DNA of 64,000 bases from Paenibacillus_E violae (lineage in GTDB: Bacteria; Bacillota; Bacilli; Paenibacillales; NBRC-103111): assembly GCF_032461945.1 (NCBI RefSeq), contig NZ_JAWCUD010000013.1, positions 1-64,000 on the forward strand, read 5' to 3'. Shown piece after piece: positions 24,915-34,313 of the stretch (positions within the stretch are counted from its first letter, which is position 1; every line of letters begins with the position of its first letter). The notes below the pieces were generated by a model. That model worked only from the letters and a program-made list of their open reading frames with translations, was not told the DNA's origin and did no database searches. Position numbers and translations under genes: made by a program.

Positions 24915-25511
24915 ATGAATCATCACTTTTTTGCCTATTTATATCGCCTCAAATATATCGACCGTTGGAGCCTCATGTGGAACATGCGCAGGGAAAACGT
25001 AGCTGAGCATTCTTTCTACGTCTCCACGATCGCCCATATGCTTTGTACGATCGCTAATGAAGTCTATGGCCGCAATGTGCCAACGGATCGCGTTGTCTCT
25101 ATCGCATTGTTCCACGATGCGTCTGAGGTATTAACGGGGGATATCCCACAGCCCGTCAAACACAACAATGAGCAGATTCTGCGCAACTTCCGCGAAATTG
25201 AAGATGTCGCTGTTGAGCGGCTCATTCAGACGATTCCGCCGGAAATTAGCGACATCTACCGCAAGCTGATCCAGGAACCGGATCCTGAGCTCTACCGCTG
25301 GGTGAAAGCTGCCGACTTGCTCGAGGCTTACATCAAGTGCTTAACGGAGCTTTCCACCGGCAACCGCGAATTCGTCGTTGCGAAGCAGCAAATTCTAGAA
25401 AGCTTGAAAAAAATGAATATGCCGGAAGTGGATTATTTCCTTGAACATATGAGCGCTTCGTTTGAGAAAACGTTGGACGAAATTACGCTTAATCCAAGTC
25501 AAGGAGAATAA
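24915..25511 (+). CDS. yfbR: YfbR-family 5'-deoxynucleotidase (HD domain)
   Basis: 198 residues. An HD-domain phosphohydrolase: His in VAEHSFYVS, HD pair in ALFHDASEVLTGDIPQPVKH, and Asp in VKAADLLEAYIKC. This spacing is that of YfbR, which dephosphorylates deoxynucleoside monophosphates. ATG at 24915 has AAGGAG ten or so bases upstream. It follows the deacetylase by 17 nt and is probably co-transcribed, though no functional link is evident. Confidence 0.85.
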   Translation: MNHHFFAYLYRLKYIDRWSLMWNMRRENVAEHSFYVSTIAHMLCTIANEVYGRNVPTDRVVSIALFHDASEVLTGDIPQPVKHNNEQILRNFREIEDVAVERLIQTIPPEISDIYRKLIQEPDPELYRWVKAADLLEAYIKCLTELSTGNREFVVAKQQILESLKKMNMPEVDYFLEHMSASFEKTLDEITLNPSQGE

Positions 25512-25526
25512 TCATTCCACAATGAA

Positions 25527-25578
25527 GAAGGGGCTGTTCCAAACGTAGAAAATCTCTGCGTTTGAAACAACCCCTTTA
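25527..25578. terminator. Bidirectional terminator
   Basis: AAGGGGCTGTTCCAAACG (25528-25545) pairs with CGTTTGAAACAACCCCTT (25559-25576), with T and A runs outside. Confidence 0.85.
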
Positions 25579-25587
25579 TTTCAATCA

Positions 25588-26016
25588 TTAAGCCAATATT
25601 TGAGGATTCGTCATGAACAAAATAGCAACTACTACAGCTACCGCAGCAATCCAGCTGAATGTTTTGATTTTCGCAGCATCGGTTGCCGTGCTGTTTCCTG
25701 CATTGGCGTTAGCTACCAACTTTTTCATTCTTCCGCCGATCATGCCAGTCACCGCTCCTACGATAAGCAGTAAAACAACAGCCAGCACCATCCACAACAC
25801 AGATGCATTAACTTTGGAAACCATAGCTCCGCCTGTGATGAAGGTGACAATTAATGAAAATTGTCCAATGCGATTTAGCGTAGACAGCAGCCCCATAAAG
25901 CCCTCTAATGCAGCGCCGGTTAACGATGCGGCACGTCCCACAATGAACGGGAACACGACGTATACGCCAAGCAGCAAGGCACTAAGTACATGTAAAAAAA
26001 TCATGACTTGATACAT
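25588..26016 (-). CDS. Small four-helix membrane protein of unknown function
   Basis: 142 residues with four hydrophobic segments (about 4-24, 48-66, 70-92, 120-138) and a basic loop GGRMKKLV. I do not recognise the family with certainty. ATG at 26016 has GGAGG seven bases upstream. It has its own promoter at 26060-26088 and a shared terminator. Confidence 0.65.
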   Translation of the reverse strand: MYQVMIFLHVLSALLLGVYVVFPFIVGRAASLTGAALEGFMGLLSTLNRIGQFSLIVTFITGGAMVSKVNASVLWMVLAVVLLLIVGAVTGMIGGRMKKLVANANAGNSTATDAAKIKTFSWIAAVAVVVAILFMTNPQILA

Positions 26017-26059
26017 TCTAATAACCTCCGCAATTTTGAATTAGAATCGTTCTTATGTA

Positions 26060-26088
26060 AGTATACCGAATACCTTTCTTGGGGACAA
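26060..26088 (-). promoter_or_regulatory. Sigma-A-type promoter of the small membrane protein
   Basis: Minus strand -35 TTGTCC (26088-26083), 17-bp spacer, -10 TATACT (26065-26060), 44 bases before the start codon. Confidence 0.5.
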
Positions 26089-26200
26089 GAAAGCGATGTC
26101 AACAATTGTTCTTTTTCACTATATCTCCATATAAATGTGACTAACTCTGTCATAACTCGCGTGATGATCCGGCACTGCTACGAAGGATATAAATATCTTA

Positions 26201-26433
26201 TTACACTGAATATCCATCCAACCAAAGAAATGCCTGTTCATAATTATCAAAAAATTTCACAGATTCTTTTGTATTCGTTTGTTGTAAATAATTCATGATC
26301 TCTTCTTCTTCAAGGAGAAACGCAATTGCCTTACTATGATTCAAAATGGTTTCACTGAAAAACTTATCTTGCCGATGAGATGGGTAACAATTAAATCTCC
26401 TGAAACTGTTGTGCTGATATTCTGTTTACTCAA
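26201..26433 (-). pseudogene. Possible frameshifted small gene
   Basis: A TTG at 26433 with GGGAG ten bases upstream opens LSKQNISTTVSGDLIVTHLI and continues to a stop at about 26341. A second minus-strand frame carries on with HSKAIAFLLEEEEIMNYLQQ and then TKESVKFFDNYEQAFLWLDG, ending at 26201. Together they read like one ~75-residue protein broken by a frameshift near the T5 run around 26365. The FDNYEQAFLWLDG ending resembles C-termini of STAS/SpoIIAA-like proteins, but that is tentative. The ~550-bp gap between mdh and the membrane protein holds only this, a promoter and a terminator. Confidence 0.3.
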
Positions 26434-26510
26434 TTTGGAATCATCTCCCTTAGTTACAATTATGCGTAAAAACCACATAAAAACAAGAAAGAAAAAACTC
26501 GCATTCAAAC

Positions 26511-26546
26511 AAAAAAAGAACCAATCCCCTTGTAGGAGACCGACTC
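26511..26546 (-). terminator. Terminator of the TCA genes after mdh
   Basis: On the minus strand GAGTCGGTCTCCT folds against AGGGGATTGGTTC with several G-U pairs, followed by seven T. Confidence 0.7.
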
Positions 26547-26566
26547 TTTTTTTGCTTGCTATCTAA

Positions 26567-27508
26567 TTAGCCTGTTACAACTTTAATTACGCTGCGAACA
26601 GAGGTAGCTGTTTTGTCCAAAGCTGCTTTTTCTGCCTCAGTCAATTCGATATCCATAATTTTCTCGATACCATTCGCACCAAGGACAGTCAGAACGCCCA
26701 TGAACAAGTTATCATAGCCATACTCGCCTTCAAGAAGAGCGATTGTAGGAATGATACGTTTTTTATCTTTCAGAATAGCCTCAGTCATTTGCACAAGGGA
26801 CGCTGCTGGCGCGTAGTATGCACTACCGTTACCTAGCAGGTTCACGATCTCCCCGCCGCCCGTACGTGTTCGTTGTACGATGGCTTCAATACGGTCAGCT
26901 GGAATCAGCTTCTCAATTGGCACTCCGCCTGCGTAGGTGTAACGAACAAGTGGAACCATGTCATCGCCGTGTCCGCCGATCACAACTCCCTTAACATCTT
27001 CAACCGATACATTCAACTCTTGCGAGATGAACGTCAAGTAACGAGCTGTATCCAGTACACCCGATTGGCCGATTACACGGTTTTTCGGGAAGCCCAGAGC
27101 CTGATACGCAACATAAGTCATTGCATCAACTGGATTACTCAAGATGATAACGATGGAGTTCGGAGCCACTTCTTTTACGTTTTCACAAACGGATTTCACG
27201 ATACCCGCATTCGTGTTTACCAAATCATCGCGGCTCATTCCCGGTTTACGGGCGATACCAGCGGTGATGATAACGATATCGGAATCAGCTGCATCTGCAT
27301 AACTGGAAGTACCGGTAATTTGAGCGTCGTAACCTTGAACCGGGCCAGCTTCGAGCATGTCGAGCGCTTTCCCTTTTGTAGGGTTTTCCAATTGCGGGAT
27401 ATCTAGAAGAACAACATTACCAAGTTCTTTTTGAGCTAGCATAAGAGCAGTTGTTGCTCCTGTGAAGCCTGCACCGACAACAGTAATTTTATTACGACGG
27501 ATTGCCAT
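26567..27508 (-). CDS. mdh: Malate dehydrogenase
   Basis: 313 residues, the LDH-like bacterial class. Oxidises malate to oxaloacetate with NAD. Nucleotide loop VVGAGFTGAT. The substrate loop contains IARKPGMSRDDL (two arginines) and NPVDAMTYVAY supplies the third. The catalytic His is in IGGHGDDMVPL. ATG at 27508 has AGGAGG upstream. It is 57 nt after icd and last of the citZ-icd-mdh set, with a terminator just beyond. Confidence 0.95.
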   Translation of the reverse strand: MAIRRNKITVVGAGFTGATTALMLAQKELGNVVLLDIPQLENPTKGKALDMLEAGPVQGYDAQITGTSSYADAADSDIVIITAGIARKPGMSRDDLVNTNAGIVKSVCENVKEVAPNSIVIILSNPVDAMTYVAYQALGFPKNRVIGQSGVLDTARYLTFISQELNVSVEDVKGVVIGGHGDDMVPLVRYTYAGGVPIEKLIPADRIEAIVQRTRTGGGEIVNLLGNGSAYYAPAASLVQMTEAILKDKKRIIPTIALLEGEYGYDNLFMGVLTVLGANGIEKIMDIELTEAEKAALDKTATSVRSVIKVVTG

Positions 27509-27565
27509 TTGAGATGTGCCTCCTAATAATGATTAGTTATCGTACCCTTGGAGCGTTAGAAATGA

Positions 27566-28864
27566 TTAAGCCATGTTTTTGATGATTTCGTTCGCGAATT
27601 CGGAGCATTTAATTTCAGTTGCGCCTTCCATCAAGCGAGCAAAGTCATAAGTAACGGTTTTGTTGTTGATCGAAGTTTCCAAACCTTTGTAGATCAGTTG
27701 AGCTGCTTCCAACCAGCCAAGGTGCTCAAGAAGCATTACGCCGGAAAGGATAACGGAACCTGGGTTAACAACGTCAAGACCTGCGTATTTAGGAGCTGTA
27801 CCATGTGTAGCTTCGAAGATCGCGTGACCCGTCAGGTAGTTGATGTTTGCTCCTGGAGCGATACCGATACCGCCTACTTGTGCAGCAAGTGCATCAGACA
27901 GGTAGTCACCGTTCAAGTTCAATGTTGCGATAACATCAAAATCAGTTGGACGTGTCAATACTTGTTGCAACGCGATGTCAGCAATCGCATCTTTTACGAT
28001 GATTTTGCCAGCAGCTTCTGCATCTTTTTGAGCTTTGTTAGCTGCTTCTGCGCCTTGCTCTTCTTTGATGCGGTCGTATTGAGCCCATGTGAATGTTTTG
28101 TCACCGAACTCACGCTCAGCCAACTCGTAACCCCAGTTTTTGAACGCGCCTTCTGTGAACTTCATGATGTTGCCTTTGTGTACCAATGTAACTGTTTTAC
28201 GGCCATGTTTGATAGCATACTCAATAGCCGCGCGAACTAGGCGCTCAGAACCTTCGGAAGATACTGGTTTTACACCGATACCGGAAGTTTCTGGGAAACG
28301 GATTTTCTTAACGCCCATTTCGTTTTGCAAGAAGGATATAACTTTCTTAACTGCATCGGAACCAGCTTCCCACTCGATGCCTGCATAGATATCTTCTGTG
28401 TTTTCACGGAAAATAACCATGTCAACCAACTCAGGACGTTTAACCGGTGAAGGAACGCCGTTGAAGTAGCGAACTGGACGGGAACATACGTATAGATCAA
28501 GCTCTTGACGAAGCGCAACGTTCAGGGAACGAATACCGCCACCGATTGGTGTAGTCAGAGGTCCTTTGATGGACACGATGTATTCGCGCATAGCTGTTAG
28601 TGTATCGTTAGGCAACCAGTTGTTGAATTTGTTAAAAGCTTTCTCGCCTGCGAAAACTTCGTACCAAGCAATTTTTTTCTCGCCTTTGTAAGCTTTCTCT
28701 ACTGCAGCATCAAGAACGCGTACGGAAGCCGCCCAGATGTCAGGACCTGTGCCGTCACCTTCAATGTAAGGAATGATTGGGTTGTTAGGTACTTGCAGAA
28801 CGCCATTCTCGATGGTGATTTTTTGACCTTCTGTTGGCAGTTCGTAAGTTTCGAATTGTGGCAT
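27566..28864 (-). CDS. icd: Isocitrate dehydrogenase (NADP type)
   Basis: 432 residues. Catalyses oxidative decarboxylation of isocitrate to 2-oxoglutarate. GPLTTPIGGGIRSLNVALRQELDLYVCSRPV holds the substrate Ser and Arg residues. FRENTEDIYAGIEW and LVHKGNIMKFTEGAF carry the catalytic Tyr and Lys. NLNGDYLSDALAAQVGG supplies metal Asp residues. The Lys/Tyr-type cofactor site near HGTAPKYAGLDVVNPGS fits NADP. AGGAGG precedes ATG at 28864. A 366-nt gap separates it from citZ, so it may have its own promoter. Confidence 0.95.
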   Translation of the reverse strand: MPQFETYELPTEGQKITIENGVLQVPNNPIIPYIEGDGTGPDIWAASVRVLDAAVEKAYKGEKKIAWYEVFAGEKAFNKFNNWLPNDTLTAMREYIVSIKGPLTTPIGGGIRSLNVALRQELDLYVCSRPVRYFNGVPSPVKRPELVDMVIFRENTEDIYAGIEWEAGSDAVKKVISFLQNEMGVKKIRFPETSGIGVKPVSSEGSERLVRAAIEYAIKHGRKTVTLVHKGNIMKFTEGAFKNWGYELAEREFGDKTFTWAQYDRIKEEQGAEAANKAQKDAEAAGKIIVKDAIADIALQQVLTRPTDFDVIATLNLNGDYLSDALAAQVGGIGIAPGANINYLTGHAIFEATHGTAPKYAGLDVVNPGSVILSGVMLLEHLGWLEAAQLIYKGLETSINNKTVTYDFARLMEGATEIKCSEFANEIIKNMA

Positions 28865-29230
28865 GATAGTTCCTCCTAAGATTTGTTTAAAATAGCATTA
28901 ATGAGTTAACTATGGTGCAATACGCTGCATGCTTATGGCAGTCCCTTCCGACCGCTTGTTATAATCCATTTTCTTTGAAAAATTTTCATATGTAAATAAA
29001 TCGATTATAAAGGCGGGCACTACGTTTCCACAGGCACTGCCAAGCACTCCACTAGTTACGTTACTACAAAGAGTACCCTTTACACAAATGCAACTCGTCA
29101 CCGTAGCTAGGTAAAAGCATTTACACACACAAAAAGCGACGGGAGTTGCAGTACCCCCCAGGGAACATGAGTCCCTGAAGATTTGGTACCGAACTGCCCG
29201 CACCTTGAGTTTACATCTAATTCAAACGAA
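28865..29230 (-). other. icd-citZ intergenic region with nested hairpin
   Basis: No convincing gene. Minus-strand bases 29197-29148 form a nested hairpin: outer GCAGT/ACTGC plus GGT/ACC, and an inner CAGGGA/TCCCTG stem. It begins 34 bases after the citZ stop, and CTTTTT follows at about 29136. It could be a weak citZ terminator or attenuator. No clear sigma-A promoter for icd was found in the remainder, which is fairly AT-rich around 28970-29010. Confidence 0.4.
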
Positions 29231-30343
29231 TTAGCGAGCGCTAATCGGAATGTATTTTTGGTTAACCGGACCTGTGTACTCAGCGCGAGGACGGATCAAA
29301 CGGTTGTTTTCGTACTGCTCAAGAATGTGTGCAGTCCAACCGGATGTACGGCTGATCGCGAAGATTGGTGTGAACAGGTCGCGCGGGATTTCAAGTGTTG
29401 TGTAGACGGAAGCCGAGTAGAAGTCTACATTCGGTTTCAAGCCTTTCAGTCCTGTCACCAGTTCATCCGCTTTGACGGACATTTCGTACCATTTCAGGTT
29501 GCCAGTCAATTTGCCAAGCTCGTAAGACATTTTTTGCAAGTGCTTCGCACGCGGATCTCCGTTTTTGTAAACACGGTGGCCAAAGCCCATGATTTTGTCT
29601 TTACGCTCTAATTTGCCGTTAATGTAAGGAACTACGTTCTCTACAGTACCGATCTCTTCCAGCATAGCCATAACAGCTTCGTTCGCACCACCGTGAAGAG
29701 GTCCTTTGAGCGTGCCGATAGCTGAAGTAATACCGGAGTAAATGTCAGTAAGTGTTGCAACTGTTACGCGCGCCGCGAATGTCGATGCATTCAATTCGTG
29801 GTCAGCGTGAAGCACTAACGCTTTGTCCAAAGCTTCAATCGCAACTTTGTCCGGCTCTTTGCCCGTCAATTGGTACAAGAAGTTAGCTGCTACGGAAGAA
29901 TATCCTGGGGAAGCCAACGGTTCTTTACCTTCACGGATACGAGCGAATGCTGCAATGATGCCAGGGATTTGCGCTTGCAATTTGATCGCTTTACGAACGT
30001 TAGACTCTTGGCTCAAGTCGTTCGCTTCTTCATCGTACAGAGCAAGAGCGGAAACAGCCGTGCGAAGCGCAGCCATAGAATTAACATCTTTCGGGAATGT
30101 TTTCAACTGGTTGATCACCGCATCAGGCACCTTGCTATAAGCGTTCAGGTCGCTTTGCAGTTTCTCAAGCTCAGCTTGGTTAGGGAGTTTGCCGAACCAA
30201 AGCAAATAAATTACTTCTTCAAATGTCGCATTTTCTGCGAGGTCATCAATATCAATCCCGCGATATGTTAACACTCCATCTACAATGGAGCTAATCGACG
30301 AGGTCGTGGCTACAATTCCTTCTAAACCTTTGGTTGCAGTCAT
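29231..30343 (-). CDS. citZ: Citrate synthase
   Basis: 370 residues, the short Gram-positive type. Condenses oxaloacetate and acetyl-CoA. The active-site residues lie in VLHADHELNAST (His), MGFGHRVYKNGDPRA (His) and NVDFYSASVY (Asp). GPLHGGANEAVM is the signature region. ATG at 30343 has AGGAGAG-like spacing upstream. It is first of citZ-icd-mdh on the minus strand, as in B. subtilis. Confidence 0.95.
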   Translation of the reverse strand: MTATKGLEGIVATTSSISSIVDGVLTYRGIDIDDLAENATFEEVIYLLWFGKLPNQAELEKLQSDLNAYSKVPDAVINQLKTFPKDVNSMAALRTAVSALALYDEEANDLSQESNVRKAIKLQAQIPGIIAAFARIREGKEPLASPGYSSVAANFLYQLTGKEPDKVAIEALDKALVLHADHELNASTFAARVTVATLTDIYSGITSAIGTLKGPLHGGANEAVMAMLEEIGTVENVVPYINGKLERKDKIMGFGHRVYKNGDPRAKHLQKMSYELGKLTGNLKWYEMSVKADELVTGLKGLKPNVDFYSASVYTTLEIPRDLFTPIFAISRTSGWTAHILEQYENNRLIRPRAEYTGPVNQKYIPISAR

Positions 30344-30571
30344 TGGAATCTCTCCTTAGCTACTCTATTAGCAAAAAATTGCTTTTTTCCTAACTTTAAT
30401 AATAAAGTATTTTACTCGGTAAGTGAACAAAAGAGGACATAAAACTTCATTATCACTACCATAAAGAATCTTTTTGACACAAAAAAGCCATTTTATTTTG
30501 CTTCACAACTAAAAACACACGCTACAAGTTTTTGTTTATTTCCCCGAATTATACAAGAAATTTGCAAAAGT

Positions 30572-30600
30572 TTGTCGAGTCGCCCTTCCCTTGATACAAT
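30572..30600 (+). promoter_or_regulatory. ppx promoter
   Basis: -35 TTGTCG (30572-30577), 17-bp spacer, -10 TACAAT (30595-30600). The same hexamers and spacing occur upstream of ppk. Confidence 0.6.
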
Positions 30601-30644
30601 GAAAGGCAAAGCATCAGTGATTTCTCGGATAAAGGAGCAAATAC

Positions 30645-32180
30645 ATGAGCAGCGGCACAAAAATCGGCATCATCGATATCGGGTCCAACTCGATACGACT
30701 CGTGATCTATGAAATCAATGAGCTGGGAGCCTACCGTGTAGTAAGCGAGCACAAGGACTCCGCAAGGCTCAGCGAGCGCATCGGTTATGATGGCATTTTA
30801 CATAGCAAAGATATTATTTCTATTGTCCCCATTCTTTCGCATTATGCGCTTCTATGCCGGGTACATGAAGTTCAAACGGTTAGAGCCGTTGCAACAGCAG
30901 CCATTCGCAATGCGGTCAATTCCGAAGAGATCGTTCGTGTCCTTGAGGAACAGACCAGCCTGCAAATCGAAGTGCTCAGCGGATCGGAAGAAGCGCGTTA
31001 CGGCTATTTGGGGGTCATCAATACCATCGATATTCGGGATGCACTCGTCATCGACATCGGCGGCGGTAGCACGGAGGTAACGTTACTGCGCGATCGGAAG
31101 CTGATGAACAGTGTGTCCTTCCCATTCGGAGCCGTGAACACAACTCACCAATTTATGAAAAACGCGAATCTCACGGAACAAGGGGCAGCTGATATTCGTC
31201 GCATGGTTGAAGAGGCGATCGCCGATCACCCCTGGATTACACAGTCTCCGAATCTGCCGATGATCGGACTCGGTGGTACGATTCGAACACTCGGCAAAAT
31301 GAGCCAGAAACGATCGAAGTACTCCTTGCAGCTTGCGCATAACTACGAACTGCAGCCCGGAGAGCTTCGTTCCTTCGTCACCCTGCTGTCTTCCCTTCCC
31401 ATCGAAAAGAGAAAGAAAGTCGACGGCCTATCCAAAGAACGCTCCGATATTATCGTGCCGGGACTTCTTATTCTAGATACCTTGTTCCAAGCTGCAAATG
31501 CCTCCCGGTGCATCGTCAGCGGATCGGGACTTCGAGACGGTATATTCTTCGAGATGTACGACCCCAAGCAGCCAATTAGGCAGGATGTCCTGGAAGCAAG
31601 CATCCAAAACTTGCTGTGCCTTCATCCCAATGGAGCTGAGAAGCATGTTCGACGCGTCGATCAGCTTGCCATGCTGCTCTATGACAAGCTTGAGGTGCAC
31701 TCGAACCTTGAAGAAGGCAGTTCGCGTTATTTGCACACAACCGCGCTCCTGCATCGCATTGGTGTCAGCGTTCACTATTATCAATATCTGAAGCATACGC
31801 AGTATATGCTAGCGAATGCCCGCATCGATGGACTCACGCATCGTGAGATCGTGATCTGCTCGCTCATCGCGACGTACAAAACAAAAAGCCGGACCCATCA
31901 GCAATCCCTTGCTTACAAGGATTTGTTGAAAGAATCCGACGAGATGTTGATTGTAAAGTTAGGCACCCTCTTAAAGCTAGCTACAGCGTTGGATCACAGT
32001 GAAACTCAACCTGTTCAAAAGCTGGTCGTTACACGATCCGATACGTCCTTGACGCTTAAACTGCTCTGTGTTCACAACCCGATCTTAGAGTTAAAAGAGC
32101 TCGCAGCCATAACCAAAGATTTCGAAAAAGCATGGGGCCTCAAACTTAAGATTCAAGCTGGAGTTTTTTCCAAGACGTAA
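30645..32180 (+). CDS. ppx: Exopolyphosphatase (Ppx/GppA family)
   Basis: 511 residues. An actin-like ASKHA phosphatase: phosphate loop IGIIDIGSNSIRLVIYEI, second loop VIDIGGGSTEVTLL, and PMIGLGGTIRTLGKM. A C-terminal HD-like helical domain (about 310-510) follows, as in long Ppx proteins. It would remove phosphate from polyphosphate ends, and pppGpp hydrolysis is also possible for the family. ATG at 30645 has AAAGGAG. The gene is convergent with ppk and their 3' ends overlap by 35 bp. Confidence 0.88.
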   Translation: MSSGTKIGIIDIGSNSIRLVIYEINELGAYRVVSEHKDSARLSERIGYDGILHSKDIISIVPILSHYALLCRVHEVQTVRAVATAAIRNAVNSEEIVRVLEEQTSLQIEVLSGSEEARYGYLGVINTIDIRDALVIDIGGGSTEVTLLRDRKLMNSVSFPFGAVNTTHQFMKNANLTEQGAADIRRMVEEAIADHPWITQSPNLPMIGLGGTIRTLGKMSQKRSKYSLQLAHNYELQPGELRSFVTLLSSLPIEKRKKVDGLSKERSDIIVPGLLILDTLFQAANASRCIVSGSGLRDGIFFEMYDPKQPIRQDVLEASIQNLLCLHPNGAEKHVRRVDQLAMLLYDKLEVHSNLEEGSSRYLHTTALLHRIGVSVHYYQYLKHTQYMLANARIDGLTHREIVICSLIATYKTKSRTHQQSLAYKDLLKESDEMLIVKLGTLLKLATALDHSETQPVQKLVVTRSDTSLTLKLLCVHNPILELKELAAITKDFEKAWGLKLKIQAGVFSKT

Positions 32181-34278
32181 TTTTCATGGCCTCGAACTGG
32201 CTCCGATAAGGGGTCAGTTCATTTTTTATTCTGGTATACATGCCGTTTGACATTAACTCTCTGGCTTTCACATTATCATTCAGACTGACGTTCAGAATCG
32301 AAATCATCATCTTCTTCATCTGCGGGTCAATAACTGGACACATCAATTCAATTCGACGCGTCAAATTTCGTGTCATCCAATCCGCGGAAGATAAATAAAC
32401 ATCAACGAGACCGCCATTTTGGAAATAATAAATCCGTGAATGCTCCAAGAATCTGTCTACGATACTCCGCACCGTAATATTCTCACTAAGTCCAGGAACT
32501 CCCGGACGCAAGCAGCAGACGCCACGAATAATTAATTCAATCTTCACGCCTGCCTGCGACGCCGCATACAGCGCATCCACGACTTCCTGATTCGACAATG
32601 AATTCATTTTGGCTATGATTTTCGCCGGTTTGCCTTCTCTTGCATGGGCCGCTTCCCTTTCAATCAGCTCGAACAGCTTATCTTTAAGATCTGTAGGAGC
32701 TACGGCAAACGACTGCCAGTCATGCGGAGCTGAGTAGCCGGTAATTTCATTGAACAACGCCGAAGCATCCTCGCCAATGATACTATTGGAGGTGAAAAGC
32801 CCTACATCTGTATAGAGACGGGCTGTATTATCATTATAGTTCCCTGTCCCCACATGCACATATCGGCGAAGGGTATTTTCTTCTTGGCGTACGACCAAGG
32901 TAATTTTGGCGTGTGTCTTAAGCCCGACAAGTCCGTAAACGACATGACAGCCTGACTTTTCCAGCATTCTCGCCCAAGCGATATTCCGTTCTTCATCAAA
33001 ACGCGCCTTCAGCTCCACAACCACCGTAACCTGCTTGCCGGATTCCGCGGCTCGTGCCAAGGATTGAATAATCAGCGAGTTCCCGCTTGCCCGGTACAAG
33101 GTCATTTTAATCGCAAGCACTTTAGGATCATAAGCCGCATGGACAATGAAATCCGTCACGGCATCAAAAGTTTCATAAGGGTGATGAACGAGGACATCCT
33201 TTTGCTTCAGCACTTCGAAGAAATCCACCTCATCCTCAAATTCCACCGGATATTTGGGGTTTACCCGCGGGTATCGAAGATTTTCAAAACCATTCAGCGT
33301 ATTCGCCAATTTCATAAAATAAGTGATGTCGAGCGGCCCATCAATTTCAAAGGTCTGTTCTTCGATTTCGAACTCTTCCTGCAATTGGGCAAGCGCATAA
33401 GGGTGAATGCCTTCTTGAACCTCAAGCCGTACAGGAGAGCCCCAGCGTCTACGTCTTAGCTCTTTTTCGATCTCCTCAAGCAGATCTTCCGCCCCTTCTT
33501 CATTGAGCGTTAGATCGGCATTACGCGTCACTCTGAAGCCATGAACCGATATTGGGATGTAGCCGCTGAACAACGATTGTATATGATGCTCCATTAATTC
33601 TTCAAGTAGAATAAATTCCTGCTTCTTGCTATTAGGCCGTGAAGGTACGGAGATGTAACGGGATAAATTACTAGGAACTTGAACAATGGCAAAATACGGT
33701 TCATCATCCGGATCATCACCTTCTCGGATGAGCAGGACAGCCAAATAAACAGAATGATTATGTACGAGTGGAAACGGTCGGCTCTGGTCAACAGCCATCG
33801 GCGTTAATACCGGAAAAATAATATCGTGGTAATAAGCATCCATGGCTTTCTTCTGGCTCGTATTCAAATCCTCGTATTCGGTGAACACGATGCCTTCTTT
33901 CATCAACAACCTCGTGACTTCACGATACGTTTTGTACTGTTCGGTCACCATTTTGTTCGTACGCTTCATAATTCGCTTGATTAGCCCCGCAGGCGTGTAG
34001 CCGGTAAAATCTTTTTTGGTATATCCAGCTTTAATTTGATCCTTAAGACCTGCGACACGAACACTCATGAACTCGTCGAGATTGCTAGATACGATAGCCA
34101 GAAATTTCACACGCTCAAGCAGTGGAGTGCTTGGATCTTGAGCTTCCTCCAAAACTCGCCAGTTGAATTCGATCCAGCTTAAATCGCGATTTAAGTATTT
34201 GGTCGAAATCTCTTTGAGTTCCTTTTGTTCCTTGAGCTCTTTAACTTCTTTCAGATCGGGTTCTCGCGCAATACTCAT
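32146..34278 (-). CDS. ppk: Polyphosphate kinase (PPK1)
   Basis: 710 residues. Makes polyphosphate reversibly from ATP. N domain with YLNRDLSWIEFNWRVLEEA and SNLDEFMSVRVAG; the middle catalytic part holds HHPYETFD and DPKVLAIKMTLYR; the autophosphorylated His lies in GLKTHAKITLVVR. YVHVGTGNYND and RIYYFQNGG belong to the C-terminal PLD-like half. GGAGG is four bases before ATG at 34278. The N-terminal 25 residues are unusually rich in Lys and Glu (KEVKELKEQKELKE). It has its own promoter (34314-34342). Confidence 0.93.
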   Translation of the reverse strand: MSIAREPDLKEVKELKEQKELKEISTKYLNRDLSWIEFNWRVLEEAQDPSTPLLERVKFLAIVSSNLDEFMSVRVAGLKDQIKAGYTKKDFTGYTPAGLIKRIMKRTNKMVTEQYKTYREVTRLLMKEGIVFTEYEDLNTSQKKAMDAYYHDIIFPVLTPMAVDQSRPFPLVHNHSVYLAVLLIREGDDPDDEPYFAIVQVPSNLSRYISVPSRPNSKKQEFILLEELMEHHIQSLFSGYIPISVHGFRVTRNADLTLNEEGAEDLLEEIEKELRRRRWGSPVRLEVQEGIHPYALAQLQEEFEIEEQTFEIDGPLDITYFMKLANTLNGFENLRYPRVNPKYPVEFEDEVDFFEVLKQKDVLVHHPYETFDAVTDFIVHAAYDPKVLAIKMTLYRASGNSLIIQSLARAAESGKQVTVVVELKARFDEERNIAWARMLEKSGCHVVYGLVGLKTHAKITLVVRQEENTLRRYVHVGTGNYNDNTARLYTDVGLFTSNSIIGEDASALFNEITGYSAPHDWQSFAVAPTDLKDKLFELIEREAAHAREGKPAKIIAKMNSLSNQEVVDALYAASQAGVKIELIIRGVCCLRPGVPGLSENITVRSIVDRFLEHSRIYYFQNGGLVDVYLSSADWMTRNLTRRIELMCPVIDPQMKKMMISILNVSLNDNVKARELMSNGMYTRIKNELTPYRSQFEAMKITSWKKLQLES

Positions 34279-34313
34279 AAAGCCTCCAATTAATTTAACT
34301 AGTTTATTGATTC

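Noticed and set aside
26008..26298. Plus-strand 96-codon frame in the gap before mdh
   Set aside because: No ribosome site, and it begins inside the opposite gene. The minus strand explains the region better.
28910..29203. 97-codon minus-strand frame in the icd-citZ gap
   Set aside because: Its composition (many Cys, Ser and Thr) and lack of a ribosome site do not look coding.
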